Shown here: positions 12,501-25,400 of the stretch, piece by piece | How the letters are laid out: every line of letters begins with the position of its first letter | How positions within the stretch are numbered: the first letter of the stretch is position 1 | Source of the DNA: Chrysomallon squamiferum | Taxonomy: Eukaryota; Mollusca; Gastropoda; Neomphalida; Peltospiridae | Assembly (NCBI GenBank): GCA_012295275.1 | Contig: CM022665.1 | Coordinates: 34,615,522 to 34,679,521 of the forward strand | Direction: 5' to 3' | Length of the DNA stretch: 64,000 nucleotides | Program-made: the position numbers and the translations under genes | The notes under the pieces: generated by a model | The model's database searches: none | Told to the model about the DNA's origin: nothing | The model's input: only the letters and a program-made list of their open reading frames with translations

Positions 12501-15500
12501 AGATAGAAATAAAAAAAAAAAAATTGTGGCTTTCTTTTGGTAAATGATCTATAATATATGAAAAAAGGACAGTTGTTGTTCAAGATTAAATTTTACTACT
12601 CATCATTACCTTATACACTACACATGATGACAAATAATTTACAAAAACAATTGCATGAAAACAACACCAAAAAACAACATATTGCCTGCATTTTGCTTGA
12701 ATAGCCAGCAGTGTCCCCTGATTTCTCACCAATAAAGTATCTTTGAGATTATCTTGGTCAGTGCATCTCATGTCATCCACAAATGAAAAATCATAGATAA
12801 CTGCAAAATGGGCTGCTATCCCACAGAACACTATTTACTGGGTTAATGAGAAGACATTGCTAGGCTTGTATTGCTGCAGATAGTGGTCATATGTGCTACT
12901 GATTTTTCATTGTGACTCTACTTGTCTTATATATGTAGATGAATTAAAACTAATCAATGATTTGCATCCTTTTTTTTGTTTGAGTCATTATCAGTTACTG
13001 ATTTTGTGCTTTTCACAACAAAAACATTTATTGTTCAAGTATTCTTTTCAAAATCAAAACATTTCTTGATGCTGTATTTTTAGTGCTGTTCAGAATATTT
13101 AAATACTTATTTAATTACCAGTTGATCATATATAATTAAGTGATCCTGCAGCAACTTTTTTCTCAGTAAATCACTTGTCTTGAACATACTTATTGTGTTT
13201 TAATATTAATGGCTATTAGGAGTCATACAGATTTAATATAATTTCAGTATGAAAGAGATAACCAACTGCCACCAGTTCCAGTGGACAGAAAAAACACTTC
13301 ATGGTCTAAGATACTATAAATAAATTTCCCAGTAGGAGCTTCTGTATCAATAAAGCTTGCAGGAATTATGCATTAACCCAACACTATCATGGAACTACAC
13401 CCAAGTATGTTGTGATTAGAGGAGAACAAAAAAAAATAACAAAAAAAAAATTCAGTTCATATATATTGATATATATATCTGGTAACTGCATTGAAATACA
13501 GCTTTAATCTTTCTTATTTAGGAATCCATAAAAAGAATAAAAAATTAAAGAAATATACTGTTGTGGTTTTTATTATTGTTGTTAATAGTACATAATATTT
13601 TTTCTTTCAGAGTTTACAAGGACAGTTAGAACAATACTGGCCCAATCTGTATCCAAAGACTGCCAAATATGATTTTTGGTAAATTAAATTTAATATAACT
13701 AAATGATTGAATAGTTGTTTAATAAATTTATTTAAGTGTTCAGTGTATGGCTGTATGACAGTTAGCATGAGTATTCCTTTAGTGTTTATTGTGTATCATT
13801 TGTCATTTACATTAATGTCAATGTGAGGAAATTTCTGCCTCTCCAAGGGCTACTAGATAGAAAAGTGGCTCAGGTAAGAAAGAATGATTATTTGACTTAC
13901 CATGATTTTGATCAGCTTTCAAACCATCGGGTTACAGCTATTTTATTTCTGCTCAAAGGAAATAGCAATGCACTCAACACATTTTATAATTATAGGTTAG
14001 TTTAAGTATCATTCAGATGACATGAGCAAGGGAGAACACTACTACTGGTTAGCAGCAAGGGATCTTATGTATGCACCATAGCAGTGGTACAAACTATAGC
14101 CTTTGTTACACAAGTTACAGAGCACTCACTAAAATGAGAAACAACTCTGTGGGGCGACCTAGAGAGATCAGTCCAGTGACCTTTTGAACCTCCACAACTT
14201 AGCTACATTCTTATCCCAACTTGTAGGAAACTGGATTAACATTCAATGAAAATCATAAAAATATAATTTGCCAGCAAGTTAATGATGTCCGATCTATAAC
14301 GGCATAACTGACAATCTTTTTATATTATTTTGGTTCCTTTTTTTTTTAAATGTCAGAATGATTAAAAATACTTTAAATGGCATAATGATATATATTTCAC
14401 TTGACATGGCCAATATTTTAATCAGATTATTTGCTTTATTCAGGAAACATGAATGGGACAAACATGGAACATGTAGTACAAGTTTACCTGCTACTGGTAA
14501 TGAGTATCTTTACTTTAAAAAAGCTCTACAACTATGCCACAGATTTAATATTCTGAAGTAAGTGTAAAACTATTAAAATTCTGTTTAAATTAAGTAAATT
14601 CAAACACTGTTAAAATGATGTCAGAATGTTATGGTCTTAGATTGCAATTCTAGATATTTAGTGACATCAAATCCTAATTCATTAATATGATTGTATTGAT
14701 ATTAAATATTCTTGATTTGATGTCTTTTAATATATTTTTATTTTTTATTTTATTTTTTTATAACTTAAAGTACATTGTGATTAAGGTATCAATGTAAACA
14801 TGTATGTAATATTAGCAACTGATACACCAGTTAAAATGAATAGTCTTATTTTTATTTTTTATTATTTTTGTTTTTTACATATTTTGGGGAGACAAAAGGG
14901 TTGAGTTCAATGTATAATACTGACTGAAGATGTTTTTTCTCTCATGTTTTTGTAGTATGTTTGCAAAAAAAGGTATAATACCCAGCAGTAACGAAACATA
15001 TGAGGTATGTTTTCAGTAATATTATCTACAGATTTTAAATTTTGCTTAACATAAATGTCTAGTGATTATCATTAATAATAACAACATTCATAAGATATCT
15101 GACCTATCAATCATATTAATTGCTGACTACTGAAAAAATACCAAAGTTTTAATTACAAAGATGGCAGTTTTCCAGCAGACAGCACTACCTGAAAAATAAA
15201 ATTATTTCCAGACAATATTGTTAAAAGATTAGCATCAACAATCTTGCATCTAAAATATTTTTTTATTTTTTATAAACCCATTAATATGACATTTGCAAGA
15301 TTTCTTTATTACTTAATGAGCCAAAATATTGGAAGATCCTTAAATAAATTTATGTTGTAGATTGAAGATATTTGGAAAGTTCTTATAGACACTCTTGGTG
15401 TTAAAGCAAACATTAGTTGTGTGCATGTAAGTATATGTTTATGTCTGTAAAGTAAATGAAATGTTATGAATTCATATTACACTAGGATACATAAACTCTG

Positions 15501-15915
15501 ATTATTTGAATTATTAATAGATTTTAATGTAATGTTTCCATTTTGGAAAAAATGTGCATTAGTTTTTCTGTGTTAATTCAATAAGACAAATGTATCATTA
15601 ATCAGTAGCTGAACAGGAATATTTTTAACTCCAGGATAAAAATTAGTTTAATTTTTGCATTCAATTAATTAATGTGGGTTTTTTCCATTTTTTTTTTTTT
15701 TTTTTTTCATTTTCCAGTACAATGGTACATTCTATGTGGGTCAAGTTAAAATCTGTTTAACGAAATCTTTTAATCTGCTGGACTGTGGTAAAGTGATGGA
15801 TTTGACAAATTCTTACTTACAGGACTGTCCAACAAAAGAGAAAAAAGATCAAGTTCACTATCCTTTACCATCACACTTTCCAAAGAAACAACAGATTAAT
15901 GTAATTACAGTTTAA
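9590..15915 (+). CDS. RNASET2: ribonuclease T2
   Basis: Acid endoribonuclease of the T2/Rh family, which cleaves single-stranded RNA through 2',3'-cyclic phosphates in lysosomes or after secretion. Coding exons: 9590-9657, 10123-10204, 10665-10723, 11146-11218, 13611-13678, 14444-14557, 14956-15004, 15361-15426, 15718-15915; 777 nt, 258 aa. A non-coding first exon probably ends at 9055, and the ATG exon starts at 9546. Residues 1-22 form a signal peptide (hydrophobic core FSLALATIILICCVY). FVFTQEWPWSMC opens the catalytic domain. Active-site motif CAS I is WTIHGLWPDK (His67) and CAS II is KHEWDKHGTC (His119, Glu120, His124); both are intact. Each of these motifs is split or bordered by an intron. 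Sequons include NNS near residue 83, NET, NIS and NGT, in line with a secreted glycoprotein. The length matches animal RNase T2 (about 256 aa). All phases join, so it looks functional. Confidence 0.95.
11219..13610. other. large RNase T2 intron 5 with no recognised content
   Basis: About 2.4 kb, unusually long for this gene. Roughly 11430-12900 is less AT-rich and more complex than the other introns. It contains weak ORFs on the minus strand (for example around 12586-12831), which suggests an old inserted element. I could not find terminal repeats or a known protein domain. Confidence 0.35.
13965..14185 (-). mobile_element. decayed mollusc-type tRNA-derived SINE
   Basis: In RNase T2 intron 6. 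Read on the plus strand, ATGCACTCAACACATTTTAT, then TTAGCAGCAAGGGATCTTAT, ATGCACCA, GCCTTTGTTACAC, AAAATGAGAAACAACTCTGT and finally GAGAGATCAGTCC follow in order the reverse complement of a SINE that I remember as very common in gastropods and other molluscs. The final block would be the B-box side of the tRNA-like head. The copy is clearly diverged. This is the main sequence hint for the host clade. Confidence 0.6.
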
Positions 15916-17546
15916 TTTTGATATGGTATTTTCAACTGATCATTTAAAATCGGGTTTTTTTTAAATAATAATAAAATTGTTACCTCCACTTGAATGATAC
16001 CGTGATAAACTGTAAAATGAAACAACTTCTGTCTTATGAATTTGGTGTTATATCACTGAAAACTACCTTTAATCTGCTAGTGCACTTGACTTTTTTTTTT
16101 TTTTTTTTTGATTTATACTTTATTCACAATTTAATCCTAGTCTTTGTTAGTTTTATTTAAATATATTTTTGTTAAACTGCTACAAAAACATGATGTAATT
16201 AATTCTTTGCTTTATTTATTGCTTTTATGTTTTGTTGAAGTAAATTTCTTCATTTCACTTTTTATTTTCTAAACTAATGTTGTGTAAACATTAATACAGG
16301 TACACAATCCAGAATCTTTCATTCCAAAGTTTTTCCACATTATTAATTTTCTCTGAGACAAAAACAACAGGTCAGATAATAATTCAAGAAAATACCTCTG
16401 AACAACTAAATATATAACTCCCATGACCCTGAAGAAGTAGGCCCTTTTAAATAAACTAAAAAAAATTTAAATGCAAATTAAATGATTAAATGAAATGCAT
16501 TAGTGTAAATGGTACAGGCTGCATTTGTAAAAAGATTATCAATTTAAAAAAAATAAAAAAATAAAATATAAAAGAATGAATGAGGTTCTGAAACATCAAT
16601 CATGAAAATCAATCAAGTACCTGTATTGGTAAATGGCTTTTTATTTTTCAGTGCAGATTTTTTCTTTCCTTAATGGTATTACTTAAATTTGATATTGTCT
16701 TAATTTGTCTTAAATTAGTGTTTATAAGTGTATGTATATAACATGAATAGGTCTTCCATTAGATTTTTTATTCCTGAATATACCAGTCATGCCTTAATGA
16801 TTAATATACTGAGAATTTTGTTTTATTGTTAACCACATTAAACAAGAAATATCATATTGATATTTACTGTAAAATATTTAATTTCATTTATCTGAAGTAG
16901 ATTAATATCAGTGTTTAATAATTTGTTAGTTAGCTTTATAATTCAAAGCTGTTGTTCAGTTTGAATCTTACCTTTTTTTATCTTTTTTTTCATCTGTTGA
17001 TCAACAGAAAATTTATTACTCTTTATGATTAGCATAAACACCTCACTGAAATTATATGCAGTGCAAATTAAACAGAGAAAATAGACTACTCACTGTGAAA
17101 AACAATTAATAATAAACAAAAAATACACATTATATTTATTACAGGATGCATCTGACATTCCAATATTTATGTACTTGACATCATTTTCCTTTTTGATTCA
17201 ATAAAATTAATATAATTTATATCTATTATGTTTTTGTCCTTTGTTTGGCTTTAGAGCAACAAAATAATATACATATACTTTACATAAAAGAAATATTCCA
17301 GCATTATTTTAATATATGGTTTATTATAATATATCAGAAGCAGTTTTAACTGCTGTGGTATACCTCTTGACAACACAAAATCCTTCAAATGCTGTATCTG
17401 GATATTACAAAATAAAATGATGGCATTATGATTTAGTTATCAGTCTTTCTTCTTTTCAATTGCTTGTTGATTACTTGTATGTAGATCACTTATTGTGCCA
17501 TATAGCTTCTTCTGGAATGTTGTTGTAGTTGTCCAGGTAGTCTACC
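15916..17546. other. RNase T2 3' UTR and intergenic AT-rich DNA
   Basis: No gene seen. Several AATAAA-type signals occur and one of them must end the RNase T2 transcript; I cannot choose between them. The rest is low-complexity AT-rich sequence. Confidence 0.5.
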
Positions 17547-17925
17547 TCAGCTATGCTTTTCTGCTTTTCCACAGGATAGCAGAATAGCAGGGAATAGTCC
17601 CTGGTTTGTTTGGGAGGTCTGTAGAGACATTTGACATGGGATTTCATCTCTGTATGTCACCCAATTATCCCTCTGTTCATTATCTGCAACTAGTTTTGCC
17701 AGTCTATCTGAATTCGCATTTCTAGGTATGTCACAGTGAGCTGGAATCCATTGTAACATGACTTGGTTGACACTACTGATCGGATGGATGTAAGGCTTCA
17801 GAAAGGCTGTCTAGCTTGTTTTCAAAAGCCTGGGGTGCATTTGTGCTAGCTAGCTGTTCCATTTTATCAATGGGAGTTGACCTCATTTCTCCAGTTATTA
17901 TCCTGAGTATTGAATCCTGTCTATT
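17547..17925 (-). mobile_element. remnant of a non-LTR retrotransposon (end of RT plus RNase H)
   Basis: Read on the minus strand, 17925-17776 gives RQDSILRIITGEMRSTPIDK and then MEQLAS, the typical end of a Jockey-like reverse transcriptase. After a frameshift and stop, 17759-17550 gives MLQWIPAHCDIPRNANSDRL followed by AKLVADNE, the signature of an RNase H domain (IPAHxxIxGNExADxLAK) with the usual G-N-E changed to R-N-A. Upstream frames are full of stops, so this is a dead 3' fragment. The family (Jockey/CR1/I-like with RNase H) is inferred from domain order. Confidence 0.75.
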
Positions 17926-18437
17926 TTTGTTGATGTGACTTTAGGTCACTCAGACAAGCCCCTTCACCAGGTCAAGGTATTAACTATGAAGGGGGTGAAT
18001 TATCACTGTAAATTATTGGGTGTATTTTCTGAGGTTTTTTTTTTTGTTTGTTTTTTTAATTTTTTCCATTCTAGGGCTGTTTTTCTTTGTATGTTTGTTT
18101 CTTCTTTTTTTTTTTTAAATGTTAGTTTATTGTATATAAATATTTAGAACAGTCCTAAGTGGAGTGAACTTATTTTATTTATTCCATGCCAAGCTGCATT
18201 ATACAATTTATCAAATACCATGCTGTTTTTAAGTTTGTTTATTATTATTTTATTTTATTTTTTATTTGAAGAAGAAGAAAATGAAGATCAAGAAATAGGT
18301 CTGTCAGCTGTTAATTCATATTACGTACGAAAAGGATAAACATGTCTGCTTGCGTCAGTTTTTTTCAAGCATTTTGATAGGTTAAATGTCTAATTTGTCC
18401 CGAGAGAGGGCGCAGCCGTCAGTTGGTAGTAACCAAA

Positions 18438-18533
18438 ATGGCGGCTGACGTGTCTGAACAAAAATATTTCGATTAAAAATGTCTATTTATTTTCCGAGAA
18501 TATGTCAACCAAGGTTTCTGTAGCGAAACAACA
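18438..18533 (+). promoter_or_regulatory. SPATA7 5' leader exon with upstream ATGs
   Basis: A relatively GC- and CpG-richer stretch (18390-18460) leads into a leader exon whose donor (GTAAGT) is at 18534. It carries three upstream ATGs: 18438-18476 (MAADVSEQKYFD then stop), one at 18479 that stops before the exon end, and one near 18502 that would stop just into the next exon. None is in frame with the main start at 19446, which has an in-frame stop upstream. This would limit translation of SPATA7. Confidence 0.5.
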
Positions 18534-18705
18534 GTAAGTTATAGCATTCATTTTACTGTATAATATAGATTAATATTAAATCATTGTTAATGCATTTTTC
18601 TTTACTTATTTTTCAAAATGAATTTTAAGTTCTTGATTTTAACAGACCCAGCTTTGGCCAGAGAGAGAAGCAGGGTCATACATTCCACATAGTCACTTGC
18701 TTCAG

Positions 18706-18708
<3 letters not shown>

Positions 18709-18752
<44 letters not shown>
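18709..18752. repeat. AAT microsatellite
   Basis: About 14 near-perfect AAT units in SPATA7 intron 1. Confidence 0.95.
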
Positions 18753-18987
18753 TTGGAAAAGTAATAACTTCCAAAAATTATTAATGAGAAGACAACTGTA
18801 AATAATTCTTTTCTGCTTCTGAAAATCATAAAGACGTTGAATTTCTTTTTGATGACTACTATTTATTGTCACGTGTGTATACGAGATTAAAATATTCTGC
18901 CTTGACATTAATATTACAGTATTTTTCAACATTATATTTTATGTCAATATATAACAAGAACATTAAATACATAATTGTAAGTGTAAT

Positions 18988-18990
<3 letters not shown>

Positions 18991-19061
<71 letters not shown>
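18991..19061. repeat. AT/AC compound microsatellite
   Basis: About 30 AT units followed by five AC units in SPATA7 intron 1. Confidence 0.95.
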
Positions 19062-19445
19062 GACAAAAAAAGAAAAGAAAAACAACCAAACTATACTAAT
19101 TTAAGAAAAAGAACAAGGTTGATATTTTTCTCTAAAACACTACTTGCATGGTAAGTTATTATTCATTTAAAAAAAAATTTGTCATATAATTATGGTATAC
19201 TGCACAAAAATATTTATCATCATTATTATCAAGAAAAATTACACTGAAAATATTGTTAATTATTATTTTACCAGAAGACTGATATTTTTAACATATTAAT
19301 AGTGCTTCAAATAAAAGAAATCTTTACACATGCCTAACAACATTATTTTTACTTTATATTTGGAAGCTGAATTATTATTTATGCTAAACATGTTAGCAAA
19401 TACTCTGTTATTGATTTGTGTTTCAGTCCTTAAGATAAAATCATA

Positions 19446-22400
19446 ATGGCTGGCAGTCTAAAAGGAAGTCTAGGGCTCAAAAGCAGTCGTGAGTATTAAA
19501 AAAAAGAGAAAAAAAGACGTTTGTGTGTGTGTGTGTGTTTATCTATCTAATTAAGATCAAGTTCTTACTATAAAGAATAGTATTTAGCCATGTAAATTCC
19601 TAAATTGGAAAAGGCCATATGAATGTGTACATTATTTAATTATCAATGTCCAAGGAAAAGGTTAAAAAATTGCAAATTGTTTGACATTTGATTTTCACTT
19701 ATGTTATTTTCAATTGCAGCCTTAGCACCGACTTCAGCCAAGCTTACTACCCAGTATCTAGTTTTGGATCACATGAACAACCATTATAAGAAGATTGCTA
19801 CAGCAAAATGTAAGCTTAATGAATGACTCTTTAACAAAGCATGTCTTTCTTTGATTTTATAATGGATGGAATGAAAAAAAAACTTTATTGCTTTTACCAA
19901 CTAGAATAAACAATACATATTTTTTATACACAGTCTGCCATAAACATTTCCTAAAAACTACAATACACCCATTTCTGATTACTGGCTTGAACACCATGTA
20001 ACATGCTGCACTTACTGATTGTGGATTGTTTTTAGTAATGACTATTTTCATCAAAGACACTATATCTTTCAGTTAGTAAATAATTTAATGGTTACTCTCA
20101 GTTGTTAATAATCAAATATAGTGGTGAATTTTCTTTTCATTTCATCTTTTAAAACTCTATTGATTTGTTTTATAACTTAATAATAATAATAATAAAAATA
20201 ATAAAAGTTAATATTTTATTTTTTTTAATTTATTTTTGTTTTTGTTTACAGCTGCTGTTGATAATCATCTACCTAAATCGATGTTATGCAGTCAGAAAGG
20301 TTTGTTAATGTCTTATGTTTTGTTGATTTTGTTTTCATACACTTCTTATGTTTAACAGTATTTATATATGAAATGTTTGTTTTTCATTTTATGTTTTAAT
20401 AAAAAGTAGCACTATTTTTTCTATTTTATGTATTAATAACTTTTAAGAAATAAAAAATTGTAGCAAGCTGATTTATTATGTTAGAACATCTTGTTACAAT
20501 CACATTTTAGCTGCCACTGAATATTGTTTTTTTTTAATAAATTTATAATGTCTTTACTTCAGTTTGAGTTTTTTTTAAATGTAGCTCTCTTTAGATATAC
20601 ATTGGTGTTTGTGTGTCTCTGTATCTTGTATTTCATTATGGATTTATGATCAGTTTTAAAATGTTCACATTTTTTTTTTAGTTCGAGAACGCAAACAGAG
20701 AGAAGATGTTATCAAGTATGGCCGGCCACTGTCAAGATTGTCAAATCGCACGGGGGCTAGTCCTACTCCTTCAGGATATTATATTATGGAGGATGAAGCA
20801 TGGGTAAGTTATCAGCTAAACTTTGGTGTATGTGATATTGGCTTTCTAAACAGAACAATTCAATATGAAAAACAAATGCATTAAGAAAATAATATTTTGG
20901 ATTTGTGTTTTTTCTTTTGCTATTATGTAACAGTAATATGTTTTATACAAAAATAGAATAAGAACTTGTTTTGTTTCAGATAGCATCAAAGCATTTGAAA
21001 ATGTAACTGTTTGATGAACACAACAGTTTAGAAATATTTCTAACAAAAATACAAACGTTGTTTTATCTTTCATCTCGCAAATTTTATTTGGGTGTACTCA
21101 CTATGTTTTTCATAAAAAGCATATTGTCCTCATACGTATAGTACCTACTGCTACATACTGGGTTCTGGATTGGTTTTTTTAATTAGAAATGTTCATTTAT
21201 TCTTTTATTTTATTTGTTTTAAACAGTAAATTAAAGTTAATGAAAATAGCCTATAAGTCCACTCTATTTTCTTGGGGGTTTTTTTCAATTTAATTTACAG
21301 TTTCTGAAAGGTGGTTTTTCAGTAAGTAATATTAAATGGAAGAATAAAAATCAAACATAATTAACTTTTTTTAAATTATTGGTTAAGAGATCTATTGGAG
21401 ACAATTTTTTCACCTTAGGGGGAACCAGAAGACGAGAAAGATAGGTTGGTTCACAACATAATGAAAACCACGTTACAGAGAGAACCAGAAGACAGCATAC
21501 AAGCAACATTTAATTCAGAACAACATGAACACCAACTGAAGATGATGGGTAACAACTTTGGTAAAACAGTTCGACATGGGCAGACAAATTTGTTTCAGGA
21601 AAACATCAACAAACTGCACCGACCATGCTCTGCCAGATCAACACACAGTGTATTGAGTAATAGTTCAAGAACAAGTCTGGACCAAACAAAAAAGCCAGGA
21701 ACATATGATGGAGATTTGCTGGAGAAAAGAGCCCATATATTTACAAAGCCTGAAAAACCCTTCACTCCTAGGACACTGAAGTCTAACAGGCAGTCAAGGC
21801 TGAAAGAATACAAGTATTACACATCACCTCCTAAAAAAAGACATGACGGTACAGTGGATAAGGACCAGAGTCATGGGTTGGCTGAACCGTCCACACAACC
21901 CCAACCAAAGCCAAGGAAACGAGGCGATAGTCAGAAAGGAGAAATGCTAGAAACAACTTTAATGTTTGAGAGTTTACAAAGTCATGATTTTAACTATCTT
22001 AACAAGAAACACCAGGATGGGATTCCTACTTTAGACATATCAGTAGACAAGGATCACCAGGACTGGCTGCAGGAGCAGGCAACTAAGGCACATGTGCGAA
22101 TGAAGAGTGAAAAGATGGCAAGTTGTAAAGAATCAAAGTCTGAGATGAACACAGTTGAGACTCGAAAGACATTTCTTGATGATGATACTGACTTAACAGT
22201 CAGAAAGTCTATAAAGTAATTTGATTTTTGATCATTTTCTAAATATTGTAATTTTTATAATTGTTTAAGTGTTGCTGCAGATGAGGCAGTATTATGACTA
22301 GATGTCATCTATATAAATTAAACTATTTCTTGGAACTGTATAAAGAAAGACAATTTCATTTTAAATCTATTACACGTAAATTTTTGCCTTTAGTGTTTTT

Positions 22401-25400
22401 ATGAACCACATTAGAAATAAATTTTAACTGTTGTTAATAATGAGTATAATGAAGATTTGTTAATTATTATTTTTGTTTTTTTTCCTATGCTTAAGTGTTT
22501 ATTTTAAAAAAGTTTTTGGATTTAATATTTCTTTCATAAATGTTTATTTAAAAATTAAATATCAACTATTTATGTAATTTATGAATTAATTGAAAAGAAT
22601 AAGGTTTTTTACTTATAACTGCTTTTTCCAAGTTAAAATCACTTCTGTTCATATCATTTACCATGTTCTTCCAAATTGTGAAGTTTTTCCATCATGCATT
22701 CCTATATTAGGTCTTGTGCATATTTATTTTTGTTAGCAATTTATAGAATTTGTTATGATCTCAGCCTGCATTTCTTGGATATTTATAATTTGTTTTGTTT
22801 TTTTATTTACTGTTGTCAGTGAATTTTTAAATCTTATCTGGTAGTATAGAATGGTGCTTCTTAAACTGGTGAATAGTTCACCCTAGGGTGAATGAAATTG
22901 GATACGAAGAACATACACAAAATTAATTTTGTGAGAAAGACTTAAGGGTGAATGACTGTCAAACAATTTAAGAAGCACTGGCACACACTTATTTCAGTTA
23001 ATCTGAGTGGCATATAGTTATGGTTATAGATGTATAATCATGTTAAAACAGAAATAAATTGAAGTATTATATCAGCACACATAACTATAATTAAAACAGA
23101 AAAAGTAGAACACATTCACTTTTTTTGACAGATCATTTGACAAAAAGCTGTGGAAAAGTCAAAGACTGTCCAAAGTGTAAGTAAATGCATTTAAATTTCA
23201 TGTATGTAGGATTATTTGTATTGCAGATCTTTATTTCACACTCCTGCACCATTTTGTTTTCAGCTGAAATACTGAATGTGTTTGGAATTACCACAAGATT
23301 CTAAAACCAATAGCTACAGCTGTCTAATATTATTTATTTATTTTTATAGTTAGAAATTTGATAATTCTGTATCAGAGTTATGTCTCATTAAATGCATGTG
23401 CCTCATGTTTGAAAAAAATAGAAGTTTTTACACCACAGTGCTTGTTTTGTCTTACTATTAAAAATCACAGATAAGTGAAAAGGATTTGTTGACTTAATGA
23501 CCATGCATGTATATTGATTTCTTTGTCAACAATTTTAAAACAGAAATTAATATCATTAACATGTTACCTGAGTTTGTTAAGTTAGCTAACGTGTCTGTAA
23601 TATCTGTGGAGCACTAATCTTTTAATAGAAGTAGTTTTCTGTTGCAACTGCTTGTTCTGGATGTATGCTGGCTTTCGGTTTTTCGTTTAAATCCTTTGTT
23701 TCTTCAGAAAATATTGAAAAGAAAATGACAGACAATATAGTGAATAAAATAATAAATTTTTCTAGAGGAGTTAGTAAATTATCAAATCTTCGGGTAATTT
23801 TTCCTTTTTCAATATAATTAAATTATAATAAATTGAAAATTCAACATGCAAAATTTTATTTTTATAAATTGCTACATGAACTGAGTACAAGTTATCCTTT
23901 ATGATTTTTTAAAGTTATTTCTTTCCTTTCATTCCTTGACAATTTAGACAGCTGACAAAATACATCTCTTTTTTAATTTTGAGAAAGATGTTACTATAGA
24001 AACTGTTACTATTATCGTTCACAACAGTTTTATCAAGCCTGTTTTATGTAGATGTTAAAATAGGTAATTGTTAAATATAATCATCTAGGTTATATTATTG
24101 TGCCTTGTCATTTACTAGTATTTATTTCTTTATTTAACTAATTGCTACTGTCCATTATTTTATGTTTTTCTGAATAAAATCCATATTTTAAGACTTCGTG
24201 GGGTTGTTTGATTTTCATTTGCTACATGTAATATAAGCAAAATAATCCTGTAAGTATCTGATTTTAACTACATTTTTTTTAAAACAAATATTCAAATTGA
24301 GTTCTTTTTCAGAAATATTTTATTATTTGTAGCTTGTAACATCAGTAAATATTTTCACATATTATGTACAGGTATTTTACATAATGATGGCAAAAACAGA
24401 TTGTAATTATAAATCATGTTTATTGGATTAAGTTTGATTTTTAGAAAAAATAGTAATTGTCCAAGTCATTTTTAACATTGTAAAAAACAGTTAACTTGAT
24501 TAAATGCTTTGGGAATGCAGAAAAAGAAGAAACGTCCATTTAATATGTTTTCAAAATTAAATTTTAGCAATGTGTAAAATAATTAAGTGATCATATATCG
24601 AGTTGCTGCAATGAAAATGAAGTTTACTTAGACTATTGCAAAAGGTTTTATATCTATAAAAATAATAACTTTAAAAAATTCTTAGAGGTCTATTTTCAAT
24701 TCTTTCTAATATCACTGGTTATTAACATTATTTGTGAACTTTTAAACTGTGAAAGTTTTCTCAGAAAGTTTTAACAATAAAAGATCCCATGCTTAAGTGA
24801 CTTGAAAAAAAATTAAATTAAACATTTAATATGAATTCTACTGAAACATTTATTAAGTTTGCCTTTTATCATATGTAAATATAATGAAACATTCATTCAA
24901 GATGCACACAAAACAAAAATCTGTCGAGATGATTATTTAGCTATGAAAGCAGTTACATAGTTAGCAGGGAAGGCTGCAAAAGCTATGAATATGTACTTTA
25001 ATTCAACCTGAATTTATCTCAATGAACATCTATTGATTTTTTTAGTTATTCTTATTTTTTTATTTTTATAGGATTTTTAATCAACAGAATCTTTTTCTCA
25101 ATATAAATCTTTTAAAAAGAAAAACTACATAAAAAAATCCCAAACATTCTACATCATATGCAAACGTGCTTAGTATAGAATAAATTATTATTATGTAATG
25201 TTTGTTTATTTTTGTAATAGAGAGGAAGAGCAGCTGTATGTCAGATTTGCACAAGATATTACTAAAGATGTCCTAAACAGTGGTATCTGCTCAGACAGGT
25301 GAGGAAATATGGAAACATGTAAACACATGGATATATGCATACACAAATGCACCCACATACATTTGTTTATATTCATTTAACAGTAATTATGTTTCACTGT

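Noticed and set aside
12586-12831. 81-codon minus-strand ORF in RNase T2 intron 5
   Set aside because: No recognisable domain and no splice context; coding status cannot be supported.
18602-19089. Minus-strand ORFs with long Ile/Leu/Tyr runs
   Set aside because: They are translations of AAT and AT microsatellites.
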